Assembly (NCBI GenBank): GCA_902774245.1
Contig: CACYHQ010000018.1
Location: forward strand, 1-55,785
Source: an uncultured bacterium
GTDB lineage: Bacteria > Verrucomicrobiota > Lentisphaeria > Victivallales > UBA1829
Length of the DNA: 55,785 nucleotides
Reading direction: 5' to 3'
Positions 23,612-32,642 of the stretch are shown here, in pieces; positions within the stretch are counted from its first letter, which is position 1, and every line of letters starts with the position of its first letter. The position numbers were made by a program, and so were the translations under genes. The notes under the pieces are model-generated. The model saw only the letters and a list, made by a program, of their open reading frames with translations. It was not told the origin of the DNA and searched no databases.

Positions 23612-25384
23612 ATGAACGCACACGCGGATTCCCCGAAAGAAAAAGATGAAGAAACCACGCGCGAACGGTTCACCGGAGTCGCGGAGCAGCTTTCGCATCT
23701 TCTCATGATCCTTCTGCTGGCACTGGCCATAGGGGGGATTCCGGTACTCTATTTCCACATGTACTACTGCCGCATCCCCGCGGGAACGAAAGTGATTGAT
23801 GCCTCCGTGGCCAGGCCGTATTCGCCCCTCGGGGAATACATCGCCGGACTCTCCCTGACCAAAAAGATCCCGTGGATCCTGCCGTATCTGCAATACCGGC
23901 ACTACATCATCCCGGACGGCGCGATGGAGCTTCACGACGGTTTCTGGCAAAACAAGTATGTCCGCAGCATCAGCATCCCGGACAGCGTCACGAAGATATA
24001 CTCCAGAGCCTTCGAGGGCTGCGAGAATCTGAGGGATGTCCGGCTGCCCTCCGGCGCAAAGACGCTCCCGGACGTCCTGTTCGCGGATTGCACGGCTCTG
24101 GAAAGCATCCGCATCCCGGAGGGCGTGAAGGTGATTGATGTCTCGGCTTTCACCGGCTGTAAAAACCTGCGGAACGTCGTGCTCCCGGACAGTCTGGAAA
24201 TGATCCAGGATCGCGCATTTTGCGGATGCTCCGCCCTGACTTCCATCCGCATCCCGGACAAAGTGAGGCTGATCGGCGAAGGCGCGTTCAGTTACTGCAC
24301 CTCCCTGCGTAAAGTCGACATATCCGACAATCTGATGACGATTGAGACGGAGGCGTTTATGGACTGCACCAGTCTGGAGGAATTCCGGCTTCCCGCCGCG
24401 ATGGCGAAACCGATGACAGGAGAGGAGCATAGCGAAGAAGCGAGACAGCGGAGAGTCCTCCAGAAGGGGCGGGGCTATGTCGATTTTCACACGCAGGCGA
24501 TCTACCCCAGGGTGTTCGCCGGGTGTACCTCCCTGAAGAAAGTCGTGATCCCGGACGGGATCAAAATCATCGACGGCAGGGCGTTTGCCTGCTGCACCGG
24601 TCTCTCCGACATCAGGATCCCGGACAGCGTGACCTCGATCGGGATCAGCGCGTTCGTGGGATGCCGCAATCTGCCGCCCTTCACGATCGGAAAGCAGATC
24701 GAACGCATCGACTACGGCGCTTTCTCCGGGACGAACTGCCGCCTCACCGTGCCGGACGATCACCCGTCCATCCAATACGATGGCGGCATCCTCTACTACA
24801 AGAGGCCCTACGAGAAAAGACGCCTGCTCTCCTGCGTGACCGTGCCGGAGGACGGCCGCGTCGTCGTTCCATCGGACGTGGGGGAATACTCGGTCGGCAC
24901 GGAGGCGTTTGCCATGTGTACCGGACTGAAGGAGGTGCTGCTGCCGGATGGAATGAAAATCATTGCACCGAATCTGTTCTGGGGCTGTGCCGACCTGGAG
25001 CGCGTCGAATTGCCGGACTCCATCACGGAGATCCACGGTTCTTCGGACTGGATGACGGGCGGACGGGATAACTCGGGAGCCTTTGCCGGCTGCGCCAGCC
25101 TGAAAAGCATCACGATCCCGCCGAACGTGAAGGCGATCCCCTACAACACGTTCCAGAACTGCACGAGTCTGGAGGAGGTCATCATCCCCGACGGCGTGAC
25201 AGTGATCGGAGAACGGGCGTTCCGCAACTGCGTGAGCCTGAAGCGCGTGAAGTTTCCGTCCTCGCTCAAGACGCTCGGACGCACGGCGTTCGAAGGCTGC
25301 ACCGCGCTGGGAAATCCGGTGCTGCCGCCGGGTTACATTGAGAAAAAAGAGGAAGAGGAGAAGCTATTCCTCCCGAAACGTTGA
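23612..25384 (+). CDS. BspA-type leucine-rich repeat protein, membrane anchored
   Basis: A 590-residue protein with a cytosolic N-terminus, one transmembrane helix (about 31-50) and at least ten LRR_5 (BspA/TpLRR) repeats of about 23 residues. Their form is IPDSVTKIYSRAFEGCENLRD and LPDSLEMIQDRAFCGCSAL; the repeats fill residues 110-570. Such repeats form solenoids used for adhesion or ligand binding on the surface of anaerobes. GAGG lies upstream of the ATG, 13 bp after the chimeric ORF. Composition returns to the GC-rich host pattern here. It is convergent with the Fur-type gene. Confidence 0.87.
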   Translation: MNAHADSPKEKDEETTRERFTGVAEQLSHLLMILLLALAIGGIPVLYFHMYYCRIPAGTKVIDASVARPYSPLGEYIAGLSLTKKIPWILPYLQYRHYIIPDGAMELHDGFWQNKYVRSISIPDSVTKIYSRAFEGCENLRDVRLPSGAKTLPDVLFADCTALESIRIPEGVKVIDVSAFTGCKNLRNVVLPDSLEMIQDRAFCGCSALTSIRIPDKVRLIGEGAFSYCTSLRKVDISDNLMTIETEAFMDCTSLEEFRLPAAMAKPMTGEEHSEEARQRRVLQKGRGYVDFHTQAIYPRVFAGCTSLKKVVIPDGIKIIDGRAFACCTGLSDIRIPDSVTSIGISAFVGCRNLPPFTIGKQIERIDYGAFSGTNCRLTVPDDHPSIQYDGGILYYKRPYEKRRLLSCVTVPEDGRVVVPSDVGEYSVGTEAFAMCTGLKEVLLPDGMKIIAPNLFWGCADLERVELPDSITEIHGSSDWMTGGRDNSGAFAGCASLKSITIPPNVKAIPYNTFQNCTSLEEVIIPDGVTVIGERAFRNCVSLKRVKFPSSLKTLGRTAFEGCTALGNPVLPPGYIEKKEEEEKLFLPKR

Positions 25385-25410
25385 GGCTGCGGCGAGCGCG
25401 GCGCGGAAAG

Positions 25411-25869
25411 TTATTTCGCCTGAAAAATCGAGGTAGAAACTAAAGCGGCACGGCAATCCGTTTTCGGGCAGTAGCCGCGGCAGGAGAGTTGGATCTCCTT
25501 CAGCACAAACCCCTCCGGCAGACCGGGCACGGACGGCACCAGCGGTTCGTTTTCGGCGGGGAAAAGATCGTAGACTTCGCCGCAGTGCAGACACTTGAAA
25601 TGGCCGTGGTCGCACATATTGGCGTCATAGCGCAGTTCGCCGCCCTCGATCGTGATCTCCCACACGGCGTGTTTTTCCGCGAGGAGTTTCAGCGTGTTGT
25701 ACACGGTCGTGAGCGACAGCGTGGGCTGTTCCGCCCGGACGGCCTCGAAGATCGTCTCGGCGGTCGGATGGATCGCGTGGGTCCGCAGGAAATGGTAGAT
25801 CGCGGTGCGCTGCGGCGACGGCGTCACGCCGATCTTCCGCAGGATCTCGATGCTGGATTCGCGTGTCAT
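25411..25869 (-). CDS. Fur-family metalloregulator, PerR-like
   Basis: A 152-residue repressor with a winged-helix DNA-binding domain (TPSPQRTAIYHFLRTH, LSLTTVYNTLKLL) and a dimerisation domain. Structural Zn ligands are C93/C96 (CLHC) and C134/C139 in CRGYCPKTDC; YDANMCDHGHF supplies regulatory metal ligands. The adjacent rubrerythrin and the palindrome in its promoter point to peroxide (PerR-type) rather than iron control. The start is ATG 25869 (MTRESS). An upstream in-frame ATG at 25914 lies within a hairpin (25908-25940) and has no usable ribosome site, though 25869 also lacks a strong one. Confidence 0.88.
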   Translation of the reverse strand: MTRESSIEILRKIGVTPSPQRTAIYHFLRTHAIHPTAETIFEAVRAEQPTLSLTTVYNTLKLLAEKHAVWEITIEGGELRYDANMCDHGHFKCLHCGEVYDLFPAENEPLVPSVPGLPEGFVLKEIQLSCRGYCPKTDCRAALVSTSIFQAK

Positions 25870-25907
25870 CACGGGCGGCAAAAAAGAAAAAAAGGTTGAA
25901 TGAAGGG

Positions 25908-25940
25908 CCCGCATCCCTCGGGCAAAAGCCTTTCAGGATG
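25908..25940 (-). terminator. Hairpin between rubrerythrin and the Fur-type gene
   Basis: CGCATCC and GGATGCG close an inner GGC-TTTT-GCC element. On the minus strand T-runs follow only after a gap of about 18 bases, so it is a weak or partial terminator that could lower read-through from rubrerythrin into the regulator. Confidence 0.45.
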
Positions 25941-25977
25941 CGAGCATAGACAAAAAACTAAGACCTACTTCAAAAGA

Positions 25978-26529
25978 TCAGTCTTTGAAATAGCGTTTCA
26001 GGAGGCCGGCGAACGCCGCGCCGTGGCGCGCTTCGTCCTTGGCCATTTCGTGCACGGTGTCGTGGATGGCGTCGAAACCGAGCTGTTTCGCCTTCTTCGC
26101 GATCTCGAACTTGCCGGCGCAGGCGCCCTGTTCGGCTTCCACGCGCTTGGTCAGGTTGGTCTTCGTGCAGGGAGCGACGACCTCGCCGAGGAGTTCGGCG
26201 AACTTGGCGGCGTGTTCGGCCTCTTCGAACGCGATGCGCTTGTAGGCTTCGGCGATTTCGGGATAGCCTTCGCGGTCCGCGACGCGGCTCATGGCGAGGT
26301 ACATGCCGACTTCGGTGCATTCGCCGGTGAAGTTGGCGTGGAGGCCGTCCATGATCTCCTTGTCGTCGACCTTGCCGTCGCCGATGCTGTGAACGGTGGC
26401 GAAGGTCATCGGGCCGTCGTTTTCGACCTTGGCGACGAACTTGGAGGCGGGAGCCTTGCACTGGGGGCAGAATTCGGGGGGATTGTCGCCTTCGTGGACA
26501 TAGCCGCAGACCTGGCAAACGTACTTCAT
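25978..26529 (-). CDS. Rubrerythrin with N-terminal rubredoxin domain (reverse rubrerythrin type)
   Basis: A 183-residue non-haem iron protein. The rubredoxin-type iron site comes first (C5/C8 in CQVCGY and C21/C24 in CPQC). A four-helix ferritin-like diiron domain follows, with [29 protein letters not shown] and [13 protein letters not shown]. This domain order is that of reverse rubrerythrins, NADH-linked peroxidases of strict anaerobes that reduce H2O2. AAAGGA lies 9-10 nt before ATG 26529. Transcription is from 26644-26671 and probably repressed at the palindrome 26626-26638 by the neighbouring PerR-like protein. Confidence 0.94.
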   Translation of the reverse strand: MKYVCQVCGYVHEGDNPPEFCPQCKAPASKFVAKVENDGPMTFATVHSIGDGKVDDKEIMDGLHANFTGECTEVGMYLAMSRVADREGYPEIAEAYKRIAFEEAEHAAKFAELLGEVVAPCTKTNLTKRVEAEQGACAGKFEIAKKAKQLGFDAIHDTVHEMAKDEARHGAAFAGLLKRYFKD

Positions 26530-26625
26530 GATGGGGTTCCTTTCTTTCACGCGCCGGGCAGCGCATGAGGTGGGTTGGGGTTTTGTTGGGAAAATGCTGA
26601 TCCAGTGAAGGGGAAACACCGGATT

Positions 26626-26638
26626 TGTAATGATTACA
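26626..26638. promoter_or_regulatory. PerR/Fur-type operator palindrome
   Basis: TGTAAT-G-ATTACA is a perfect 6-1-6 inverted repeat, close in form to the 7-1-7 Per box. It starts 5 bp downstream of the rubrerythrin -10, covering the transcription start. A further ATTACA half-site follows at 26641-26646. Confidence 0.7.
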
Positions 26639-26643
26639 GGATT

Positions 26644-26671
26644 ACAATAACTCCAAATCTAGAAAAGTCAA
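26644..26671 (-). promoter_or_regulatory. Promoter of rubrerythrin
   Basis: TTGACT (26671-26666), 16-bp spacer, TATTGT (26649-26644) on the minus strand, immediately followed by the operator. Confidence 0.75.
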
Positions 26672-26715
26672 ACCCGAAATCCAGTTTTTTTGAAGAATAG
26701 TTGCAACCCGATACG

Positions 26716-27507
26716 TCAGAGTGACTTTTTCAGGATCTCCGGCGCGAATTTACCCCGGTTCGCGGGATCCAGCAGACGCCATTTTGAGATTCCGAAGCGC
26801 GCCAGACAGTACCGCAGCGCGACCGCGAGGCAGCCGAATCCATACTTCACGCTCCGCCGGAACGAGATGCTCGACGCCTCCTCGAAATACTTGGTCGGGC
26901 ACGAGACCTCCGCGATCACGGCTCCGGTCCATGCGATCTGCGCGAGCATTTCGTTGTCGAAGATGAAGTCGTCGGAATTCCCGCCCAGGTCGAGTGATTC
27001 GAGCAGTTCGCGCGAGAATCCGCGGTAGCCGGTGTGATATTCGGAGAGTTTCTGCCCCATCAGCACGTTTTCCACGAACGTGAGGGCGCGGTTCGAGACG
27101 TATTTGTACAGGGGCATGCCACCGCGCAGGGCGCACCCGCCGAGGATGCGCGAACCGAGTGTGCAGTGGTACAGGCCGTTGCCGATCATCGCGGCCATGG
27201 CGGGGATGAGGAGCGGCGTGTACTGGTAGTCCGGATGCACCATGATCACGATGTCCGCGCCGTGTTCGAGCGCGAGCTTGTAACACTGCTTTTGGTTGCC
27301 GCCGTAGCCGGTGTTGCGCGGCAGACGGCAGGTCACGGCGCCTTCGATGCGGGACGCCGCCGCCCACGTGTCATCGCTGCTGGCGTCGTCCACGATCACG
27401 ACCTGATCGACAAACGGCTGTGCGGCGACTTCGCGGAAGGTCTTTTCGAGGGTCTTTTCCGCGTTGTACGCGGGCATGACCACGACGACTTTTTTCCCGT
27501 TGAACAT
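26716..27507 (-). CDS. GT2-family glycosyltransferase (polyprenyl-phosphate sugar synthase-like)
   Basis: A 263-residue GT-A enzyme with VVVVMPAYNAEKTLEKTF, VVIVDDASSDDTW, NTGYGGNQKQCYK, and MVHPDYQYTP in place of the usual DADxQ metal motif, followed by EYHTGYRGFSRELL. This pattern is that of DPM1-like/TarQ-type GT2 enzymes that load a sugar on undecaprenyl phosphate or build surface glycans. The start at 27507 has CGGAG 6 nt upstream; an in-frame start at 27669 lies upstream of the promoter. The acidic motif HPDYQY keeps D and could still bind the metal. Confidence 0.88.
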   Translation of the reverse strand: MFNGKKVVVVMPAYNAEKTLEKTFREVAAQPFVDQVVIVDDASSDDTWAAASRIEGAVTCRLPRNTGYGGNQKQCYKLALEHGADIVIMVHPDYQYTPLLIPAMAAMIGNGLYHCTLGSRILGGCALRGGMPLYKYVSNRALTFVENVLMGQKLSEYHTGYRGFSRELLESLDLGGNSDDFIFDNEMLAQIAWTGAVIAEVSCPTKYFEEASSISFRRSVKYGFGCLAVALRYCLARFGISKWRLLDPANRGKFAPEILKKSL

Positions 27508-27571
27508 CGTTGCTCCGTGAATGTTATTTGAGGCGCGGAATCTTTGGATTTCCGCATTCGATTCATGCTTA

Positions 27572-27599
27572 AATATACATCCGGCGAGGCATTTTTCAA
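27572..27599 (-). promoter_or_regulatory. Promoter of the GT2 gene
   Basis: TTGAAA (27599-27594), 16-bp spacer, TATATT (27577-27572) on the minus strand. Confidence 0.7.
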
Positions 27600-27685
27600 G
27601 CGGGATTCGGATGCGAGGCACGGATTCGACGGAAACTCCACTCAACTTTGCCTCGGAAAAATAGTTCATTTTCTTGATTAACGGC

Positions 27686-27714
27686 TTGATTTTTCTCGCG
27701 CGCGGGGGTATATT
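27686..27714 (+). promoter_or_regulatory. Promoter of the nine-gene MoxR/VWA/ABC operon
   Basis: TTGATT (27686-27691), 17-bp spacer, TATATT (27709-27714), 72 bp before ATG 27786. No other convincing promoter or terminator appears until 42442. Confidence 0.75.
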
Positions 27715-27785
27715 TTACAATTCAAAAAACAATCGGCTTTTTTCGCCTCAAACTGAACAGAACCACCCTCCAGGGGGATCAGACC

Positions 27786-29360
27786 ATGAACCAGACCAGT
27801 CTTCCGGCTTCCGGCAGTACGCTGAACGCGCCCGTCGACGAGCTGTACAGCGGCATCCGGAACCGCATTTTCCTGCGGGAATCCGCGACGTTCTGCGCCG
27901 CGGCACTCTTCCTCGCGGGCGGCGTCGTGCTCGTGTGGCGGCTCGCATTCCACGAATGGCCCCGCAACGCCGTGGTCGCCGCGACCGTCATGCTCGCGGT
28001 GGTCGCGCTGTTCGTCGCATGGCTCCGGGCGATCCTGCTCACGCCGCCGAAACGCAAGCTAATGGTCTGGCTGGACGCACATGCGGACTGCGGCGGATTC
28101 CTGGCGGCATCGCTCGAAACGGACTGTTCCGCGTGGGCGTCGAAGATACGGGTCCCGCAGGCACCCGAACTGAGCATGGAGTTTCCCGCCGCCCGCGTGA
28201 CCGCGCTCCTGACCGCGGCGCTCTTCCTCGCGGGGGCGTTCCTGGTCGATACGGACCGTGCCGGACTGACCGGTCCGCGTGCGCTCGACATTCACGAGGA
28301 ACAGGAGGAATTGCAGGAAAAGCTTGAGATCCTCGAAGACGAGCCGCTGGTCCCGCAGGACGAGATCGAAGCGGCGAAAGAGGAACTGGAGGAGCTCGTG
28401 GAGAACAGTTCCGGCACGACCCCGGCGAAGACATTCGAGGGCATCGAAGCGCTCCGCGAGCTGACCGATTCGCTCGCCGCCAACGCCTCCCGTTCGCTGG
28501 AGCATTCTCTCGACAATTTTCAGAAGCTGTCGCAGACCGCCTCCGCACTCGCGAACCTGCCGACCGACGTGAAGGGCCGCACCAAGGCGCTGGAACAGCT
28601 CAAGCAACTCGCCGAACAGCTCGCCGCGGACGACGCCGCACTGGCGGAATTCCTGAAGCAGAGCGGGGACAACCTCGCCTCGTCCATGACGCCGGATCAG
28701 CTTCAGTCGCTTGCCGACTCGCTCGCAGGAAACGCGCAGAGTCTGCGCGACCGTCTCGAAAAGCTCGCGCAGGTCCGCAACGACCAGATGCAGCAGATGT
28801 CCGGGCAAGGACAGGGGCAAGGACAGGGGCAAGGTCAGGGTCAGGGTCAAGGACAACAGGGACAAGGGCAAGGACAGCAGGGAGGTCAAGGCCAGCAAGG
28901 CCAAGGACAAGGCCAAGGTTCCGGCTCCGGCGATACCGGCCTCGCGACCGCGGACGATTACGCGAACAGCGCTGAGTCGCTCCAGCAGTGGCTGGAGGAG
29001 AACGCGCCGGGCGCATCCGAGCTTTCCGACGCTGCCGGACAGGGCGGGAACGGCAACGGCAATTCGCCCGGCAGCGGCGGCATCTCCCGCGGACGCGGCG
29101 ACGCCCTCCTTTACTTCACCGGAGAAACGCAGGACCTCGGCGACGAACGCCGCGATCTTGTACTAGACAACAACACGCCCGGACAGAGCGTCTCCATCCT
29201 GGAGTTCGCCACCTCGCCCGGCGAGGAGACCGCCGAACGTGCCAAGGCAGGACAGCTTTCCGGCACGGGCCAGCCCGCGGAACACGCCGAAACGCGCATC
29301 CTCCCCTCGCACCGCGAATCCGTCCGGCGCTATTTCAACAACTCACCCGATCAACCATAA
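27786..29360 (+). CDS. Membrane protein with coiled coil and Gly-Gln tract, first gene of MoxR operon
   Basis: A 524-residue protein with hydrophobic segments near 37-55, 63-83 and 140-156. A long acidic and Gln-rich coiled-coil region runs from 170 to 340, then an almost pure Gly-Gln tract (about 341-380, 28803-28924), and a Gly/Ser/Asn-rich C-terminal part. The layout recalls DUF4175-type proteins seen beside MoxR/DUF58/VWA genes. GGGGGA lies upstream of the ATG. The tract is encoded by 6-bp units and is likely to vary in length. Probably envelope-located; function unknown. Confidence 0.8.
   Translation: MNQTSLPASGSTLNAPVDELYSGIRNRIFLRESATFCAAALFLAGGVVLVWRLAFHEWPRNAVVAATVMLAVVALFVAWLRAILLTPPKRKLMVWLDAHADCGGFLAASLETDCSAWASKIRVPQAPELSMEFPAARVTALLTAALFLAGAFLVDTDRAGLTGPRALDIHEEQEELQEKLEILEDEPLVPQDEIEAAKEELEELVENSSGTTPAKTFEGIEALRELTDSLAANASRSLEHSLDNFQKLSQTASALANLPTDVKGRTKALEQLKQLAEQLAADDAALAEFLKQSGDNLASSMTPDQLQSLADSLAGNAQSLRDRLEKLAQVRNDQMQQMSGQGQGQGQGQGQGQGQGQQGQGQGQQGGQGQQGQGQGQGSGSGDTGLATADDYANSAESLQQWLEENAPGASELSDAAGQGGNGNGNSPGSGGISRGRGDALLYFTGETQDLGDERRDLVLDNNTPGQSVSILEFATSPGEETAERAKAGQLSGTGQPAEHAETRILPSHRESVRRYFNNSPDQP
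28803..28924 (+). repeat. Hexanucleotide Gly-Gln coding repeat
   Basis: Tandem 6-bp units of the GGACAG/GGGCAA/GGTCAG type code about 20 Gly-Gln dipeptides. The units are degenerate, but several neighbours are identical, a substrate for slipped-strand length change without frameshift. Confidence 0.85.
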
Positions 29361-29378
29361 CTCTTTCATCATATCCAC

Positions 29379-30440
29379 ATGGAGCAGACTCCCGCGATGA
29401 ACACCGAATCCAACTCCCTGATGACACCCGAAGAACTCAGCCGCGTCAGCAGCCTGGCGGCGCGCCTCCTCGACGAACTCGACAAGATCCTCCTCGGCCA
29501 GCACGAGGTCCACAGGCTCCTCCTCATCGGCATCTTCAGCCGCGGCCACGTCCTGCTCGAAGGCCTCCCCGGCGTCGGCAAGACCGCGCTCGTGAAGGCG
29601 CTCGGCAAGCTCATGCGCCTCGAGTTCAAGCGCATCCAGTTCACGCCCGACCTGCTCCCCAGCGACATCCTCGGCGGCAGCATCCTCCAGGTCATGCCCG
29701 ACGGCTCCCGCAAAATGGAGTTCCAGCCCGGCGCGATCTTCTCCAACATCCTCCTCGCCGACGAGATCAACCGCGCGTCACCGAAAACCCAGTCCGCCAT
29801 GCTCGAAGCCATGCAGGAACACGCCGTGACGCTCCTCGGCGAGACGCGCCCCCTGCCCGATCCCTTCTTCGTGCTCGCCTCGCAGAACCCGATCGAGCTC
29901 GAAGGAACCTATCCGATCCCGGAGGCTCAGCTCGACCGATTCCTCTTCAAGATCAACGTCGCAGGCGTCGACGCCGACGTCCTCACGCAGATCATCGCGC
30001 ACCGCCGCCGCGGCGAACCGCCGGAACCCGAGTGGACGCTCTCCGCCGAGGAACTCCGCGACATCTTCGCCGCCATGGACCGCATCTACCTCAGCGAATC
30101 CGTCGCGAACTACATCGCGCGCATCGTGGCCGCCGGACACCCCGGCAACCCCGCCGCCATCCCGGACGTGACGAAGTTCGTGACCTACGGACCCTCCCCC
30201 CGCGCCGCCATCGCCCTCGCCGAATCCTCACGCGCCGCCGCGCTCATCGCCGGACGCCCCGCGGTCGGGTTCGAGGACGTCCGCAGCGTGGCGCCCGCGG
30301 TCCTGAACCACCGCCTCATCCTGAACTACCAGGCGAAGCTCGACAAGATCACGCCCGTGGAGCTCTCCGCCCGCCTCCTCGAAAAAGTCGACCCCGCCGG
30401 GATCGAATGGCCGCAGGGCGTCAACGCCGGAAAGGATTGA
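29379..30440 (+). CDS. MoxR-family AAA+ ATPase
   Basis: A 353-residue AAA+ protein with Walker A GLPGVGKT (62-69), Walker B ILLADEI (124-130), sensor-1 ASQNPIELEGTYPIPEAQLD and the arginine region DRFLF. MoxR ATPases act as chaperones that activate or assemble VWA-domain partners, which here are encoded downstream. ATG 29379 has no ribosome site. ATG 29397 (MNTESN) has GGAG 12 nt upstream and may be the true start, shortening the protein by six residues. Gap to the previous gene 18 bp, to the next 3 bp. Confidence 0.95.
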   Translation: MEQTPAMNTESNSLMTPEELSRVSSLAARLLDELDKILLGQHEVHRLLLIGIFSRGHVLLEGLPGVGKTALVKALGKLMRLEFKRIQFTPDLLPSDILGGSILQVMPDGSRKMEFQPGAIFSNILLADEINRASPKTQSAMLEAMQEHAVTLLGETRPLPDPFFVLASQNPIELEGTYPIPEAQLDRFLFKINVAGVDADVLTQIIAHRRRGEPPEPEWTLSAEELRDIFAAMDRIYLSESVANYIARIVAAGHPGNPAAIPDVTKFVTYGPSPRAAIALAESSRAAALIAGRPAVGFEDVRSVAPAVLNHRLILNYQAKLDKITPVELSARLLEKVDPAGIEWPQGVNAGKD

Positions 30441-30443
30441 TCC

Positions 30444-32636
30444 ATGACGCACCGTTTCATGAGGACATTCCGGCACATCCTGCCGGCGCTTTTCCTGCTC
30501 CTGCCGCCAGTCGCGGCGTTTTCCTTTGCGACCAGCCAGGCGCCGGCCGCGTTTCCGACTACGGCTCCGGTCAGGGTACAGGATCCCCAGCGCATCCCGG
30601 ACGACGATGATCCCGCGTCGGTCACCCGTCCGGGGACATCCGCACCGTCCGTCCCGTCCGGCCCGGTGAAGATCACGGCCTCGCCCGCTCCGTTCCTCTC
30701 CATTTCCGCCAGCGACCTGATCGTCCGCGAATTCATCGTGCAGAACGATTCCGCGAAGCCGGTCGACGTCAAGATCGTCATGAACTATGCGTTTGGCTGG
30801 CGCGGCGATCGGGCAACCCGGTCCTTCACGACCTCGCGGAAGATCCCCGCGAACTCCATCCAGACCGTATCCGTCTTCGTCCCGTCATCTCATCTTAAGA
30901 GCAGTTTCTACAGCATTGACGTCGTCGATCCACGCATCTACGTCGACGGCAGGCGGTACAATCCGCTGCCGCCCGGCATCTTCGATATCGGCGACATGAA
31001 GTTGGAGTATTTCTCCGCGCCGTCCTCGTTCGACACGACCCGTCACGCCTTCCATACTGTCTTCAGCGAAGAAGCGGTTTTGAATCCCCTTGTCCACGGA
31101 ATCCGCACGAAATATATCGACTCATACGGCGGCTACAACGCAAACGCCCAATTCTCCGTTTCCGACACGATCCAGTGGCCCTCCATTCCGCAGTTCTACC
31201 AGGCGAAGGACCTTATCTTCCGCAAGTCCACCGACAAGTTCACGCCCGACGCCGAACGCGCCATCCGCGACGCCGTGATGCTGGGCGCGACCGAGGTCCT
31301 CTTCGTCGCCGAAGGCACACGCGCCCCCGAATGGGTCCCTGCGCCGGAATATCCCGGCGTGCCGGTCATCGTGCCGCGCGGTTTCGGGCGGACCATCGTG
31401 ATCGACGAGCGCCTCTTCGCTTCCGCCCCGGAGGTTTCGCGGCAGAACACCGCTCCGACCGAGGGCATGCCCGATCCCGACGCAATCGACGAGTGGAAAA
31501 GGACCGGGACCCGTCCGAACTCGGCTCTGGAGAGAATGATCTCCGGCATGATCCAGCCGACGGTCGACTATCTGAAGAACGCCGACCTCTTCATCGTGAA
31601 TCCCGCCGCGGTGTGCCAGATGCTGCCGTGCGTCGACATCCCGAACGTGTCGTTCGCGGTCGTCATCCTCGCGCTGCTGGCGTACATCGTCATCGTGGGC
31701 CCGGTCAACTATTTCTACCTCATCCGGCACAAAAAGAGCGTCCTGCTGCTCCTGCTGACCGTCCCCGTGATCTCGTTCGTCTTCGTCGGGATCGTCATCG
31801 TCTTCGTCACCCTCTTCGAAGGCTGGTTCTCCCGCGCGTCCGCGGTCGGCATGACGTTCCTCGACCAGCAGGAAAACATGGCTTACACGCGCGCCGCCGT
31901 AAGCCTCTACGCGCCCATCCCAGTCCGCAGGCTGGTCTTCGACCCCTCGGATACCGTGTCGTTCGCACGCGCGAAGGACGCGAACATCTCCCTCGGCCGC
32001 GACCAGGTCGTCACGGGCGCGAACAAGGCGCGCATCCCTCTGGTCTACGGTGTCTCCCGCGCGGAAAAACACCTCGAACAGCTCAAAGTATCCCGCAACG
32101 CCGCCGGCACGCTCACCGTCATGAACGGCCTCGGCGCGCCCGTGAAGGTCCTCGCCATGAAAACCCCGGACGGCAAGCTCTGGCTTCCTTCGGACGGCAT
32201 CGTTCCGCCCGGCGCGTCCGCCGAGCTGAAGCCGTACACCGGGACCGAACCGCCCGGCGCGGCTCTGAAAGCGCACTTCGCGAATTCGAACGGAAATTTC
32301 GCAAAGGAGGTAACGTCCTCCTTCTCGCCCGGCCGCAACCAGCTGTTCTACACCGTCTGTGCGTATCTGCTGGAGCCCGGCGGAGACAAAAACACGGGCA
32401 ACGCCGCCCGCGAAGCGACAAACGGATTGTTCTCCCATGGTTCGGCGATAAGCTTCCGCCACGACGCGCTCGCCGCCGTTCAGGAAGCAGGCGGCGTCTC
32501 CCCGCTCGCCGCCTGCCTCGCCCCCGGCATGTACGTCGTCGAGACCGACCGGCCGCTTTTCTACACGCCCGGCTGCAACCCCGTTTCCTTCCGTGTCCGC
32601 CACCTCGTCGTCGGCACGTTCACCCTTCAGGAGTAA
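30444..32636 (+). CDS. Exported membrane protein of the MoxR operon
   Basis: A 730-residue protein with a signal peptide (ILPALFLLLPPVAAFSFA), a beta-rich N-terminal domain, and a region that may be Rossmann-like (about 260-390). Two adjacent transmembrane helices lie around 405-455 (FAVVILALLAYIVIVGPVNY, then a second helix), and a second beta-rich extracytoplasmic domain follows. The motif IVGPVNYFYL with a following RHKKS occurs in large proteins encoded next to ABC exporters in Planctomycetes-like operons (recalled, not checked). AAGGAT precedes the ATG. Likely a fixed periplasmic component of the ABC/VWA system. Confidence 0.75.
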   Translation: MTHRFMRTFRHILPALFLLLPPVAAFSFATSQAPAAFPTTAPVRVQDPQRIPDDDDPASVTRPGTSAPSVPSGPVKITASPAPFLSISASDLIVREFIVQNDSAKPVDVKIVMNYAFGWRGDRATRSFTTSRKIPANSIQTVSVFVPSSHLKSSFYSIDVVDPRIYVDGRRYNPLPPGIFDIGDMKLEYFSAPSSFDTTRHAFHTVFSEEAVLNPLVHGIRTKYIDSYGGYNANAQFSVSDTIQWPSIPQFYQAKDLIFRKSTDKFTPDAERAIRDAVMLGATEVLFVAEGTRAPEWVPAPEYPGVPVIVPRGFGRTIVIDERLFASAPEVSRQNTAPTEGMPDPDAIDEWKRTGTRPNSALERMISGMIQPTVDYLKNADLFIVNPAAVCQMLPCVDIPNVSFAVVILALLAYIVIVGPVNYFYLIRHKKSVLLLLLTVPVISFVFVGIVIVFVTLFEGWFSRASAVGMTFLDQQENMAYTRAAVSLYAPIPVRRLVFDPSDTVSFARAKDANISLGRDQVVTGANKARIPLVYGVSRAEKHLEQLKVSRNAAGTLTVMNGLGAPVKVLAMKTPDGKLWLPSDGIVPPGASAELKPYTGTEPPGAALKAHFANSNGNFAKEVTSSFSPGRNQLFYTVCAYLLEPGGDKNTGNAAREATNGLFSHGSAISFRHDALAAVQEAGGVSPLAACLAPGMYVVETDRPLFYTPGCNPVSFRVRHLVVGTFTLQE

Positions 32637-32642
32637 GCCCAC

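Noticed and set aside
28803..28924. Satellite or non-coding repeat
   Set aside because: It is in frame within the 27786 gene and encodes a Gly-Gln linker.
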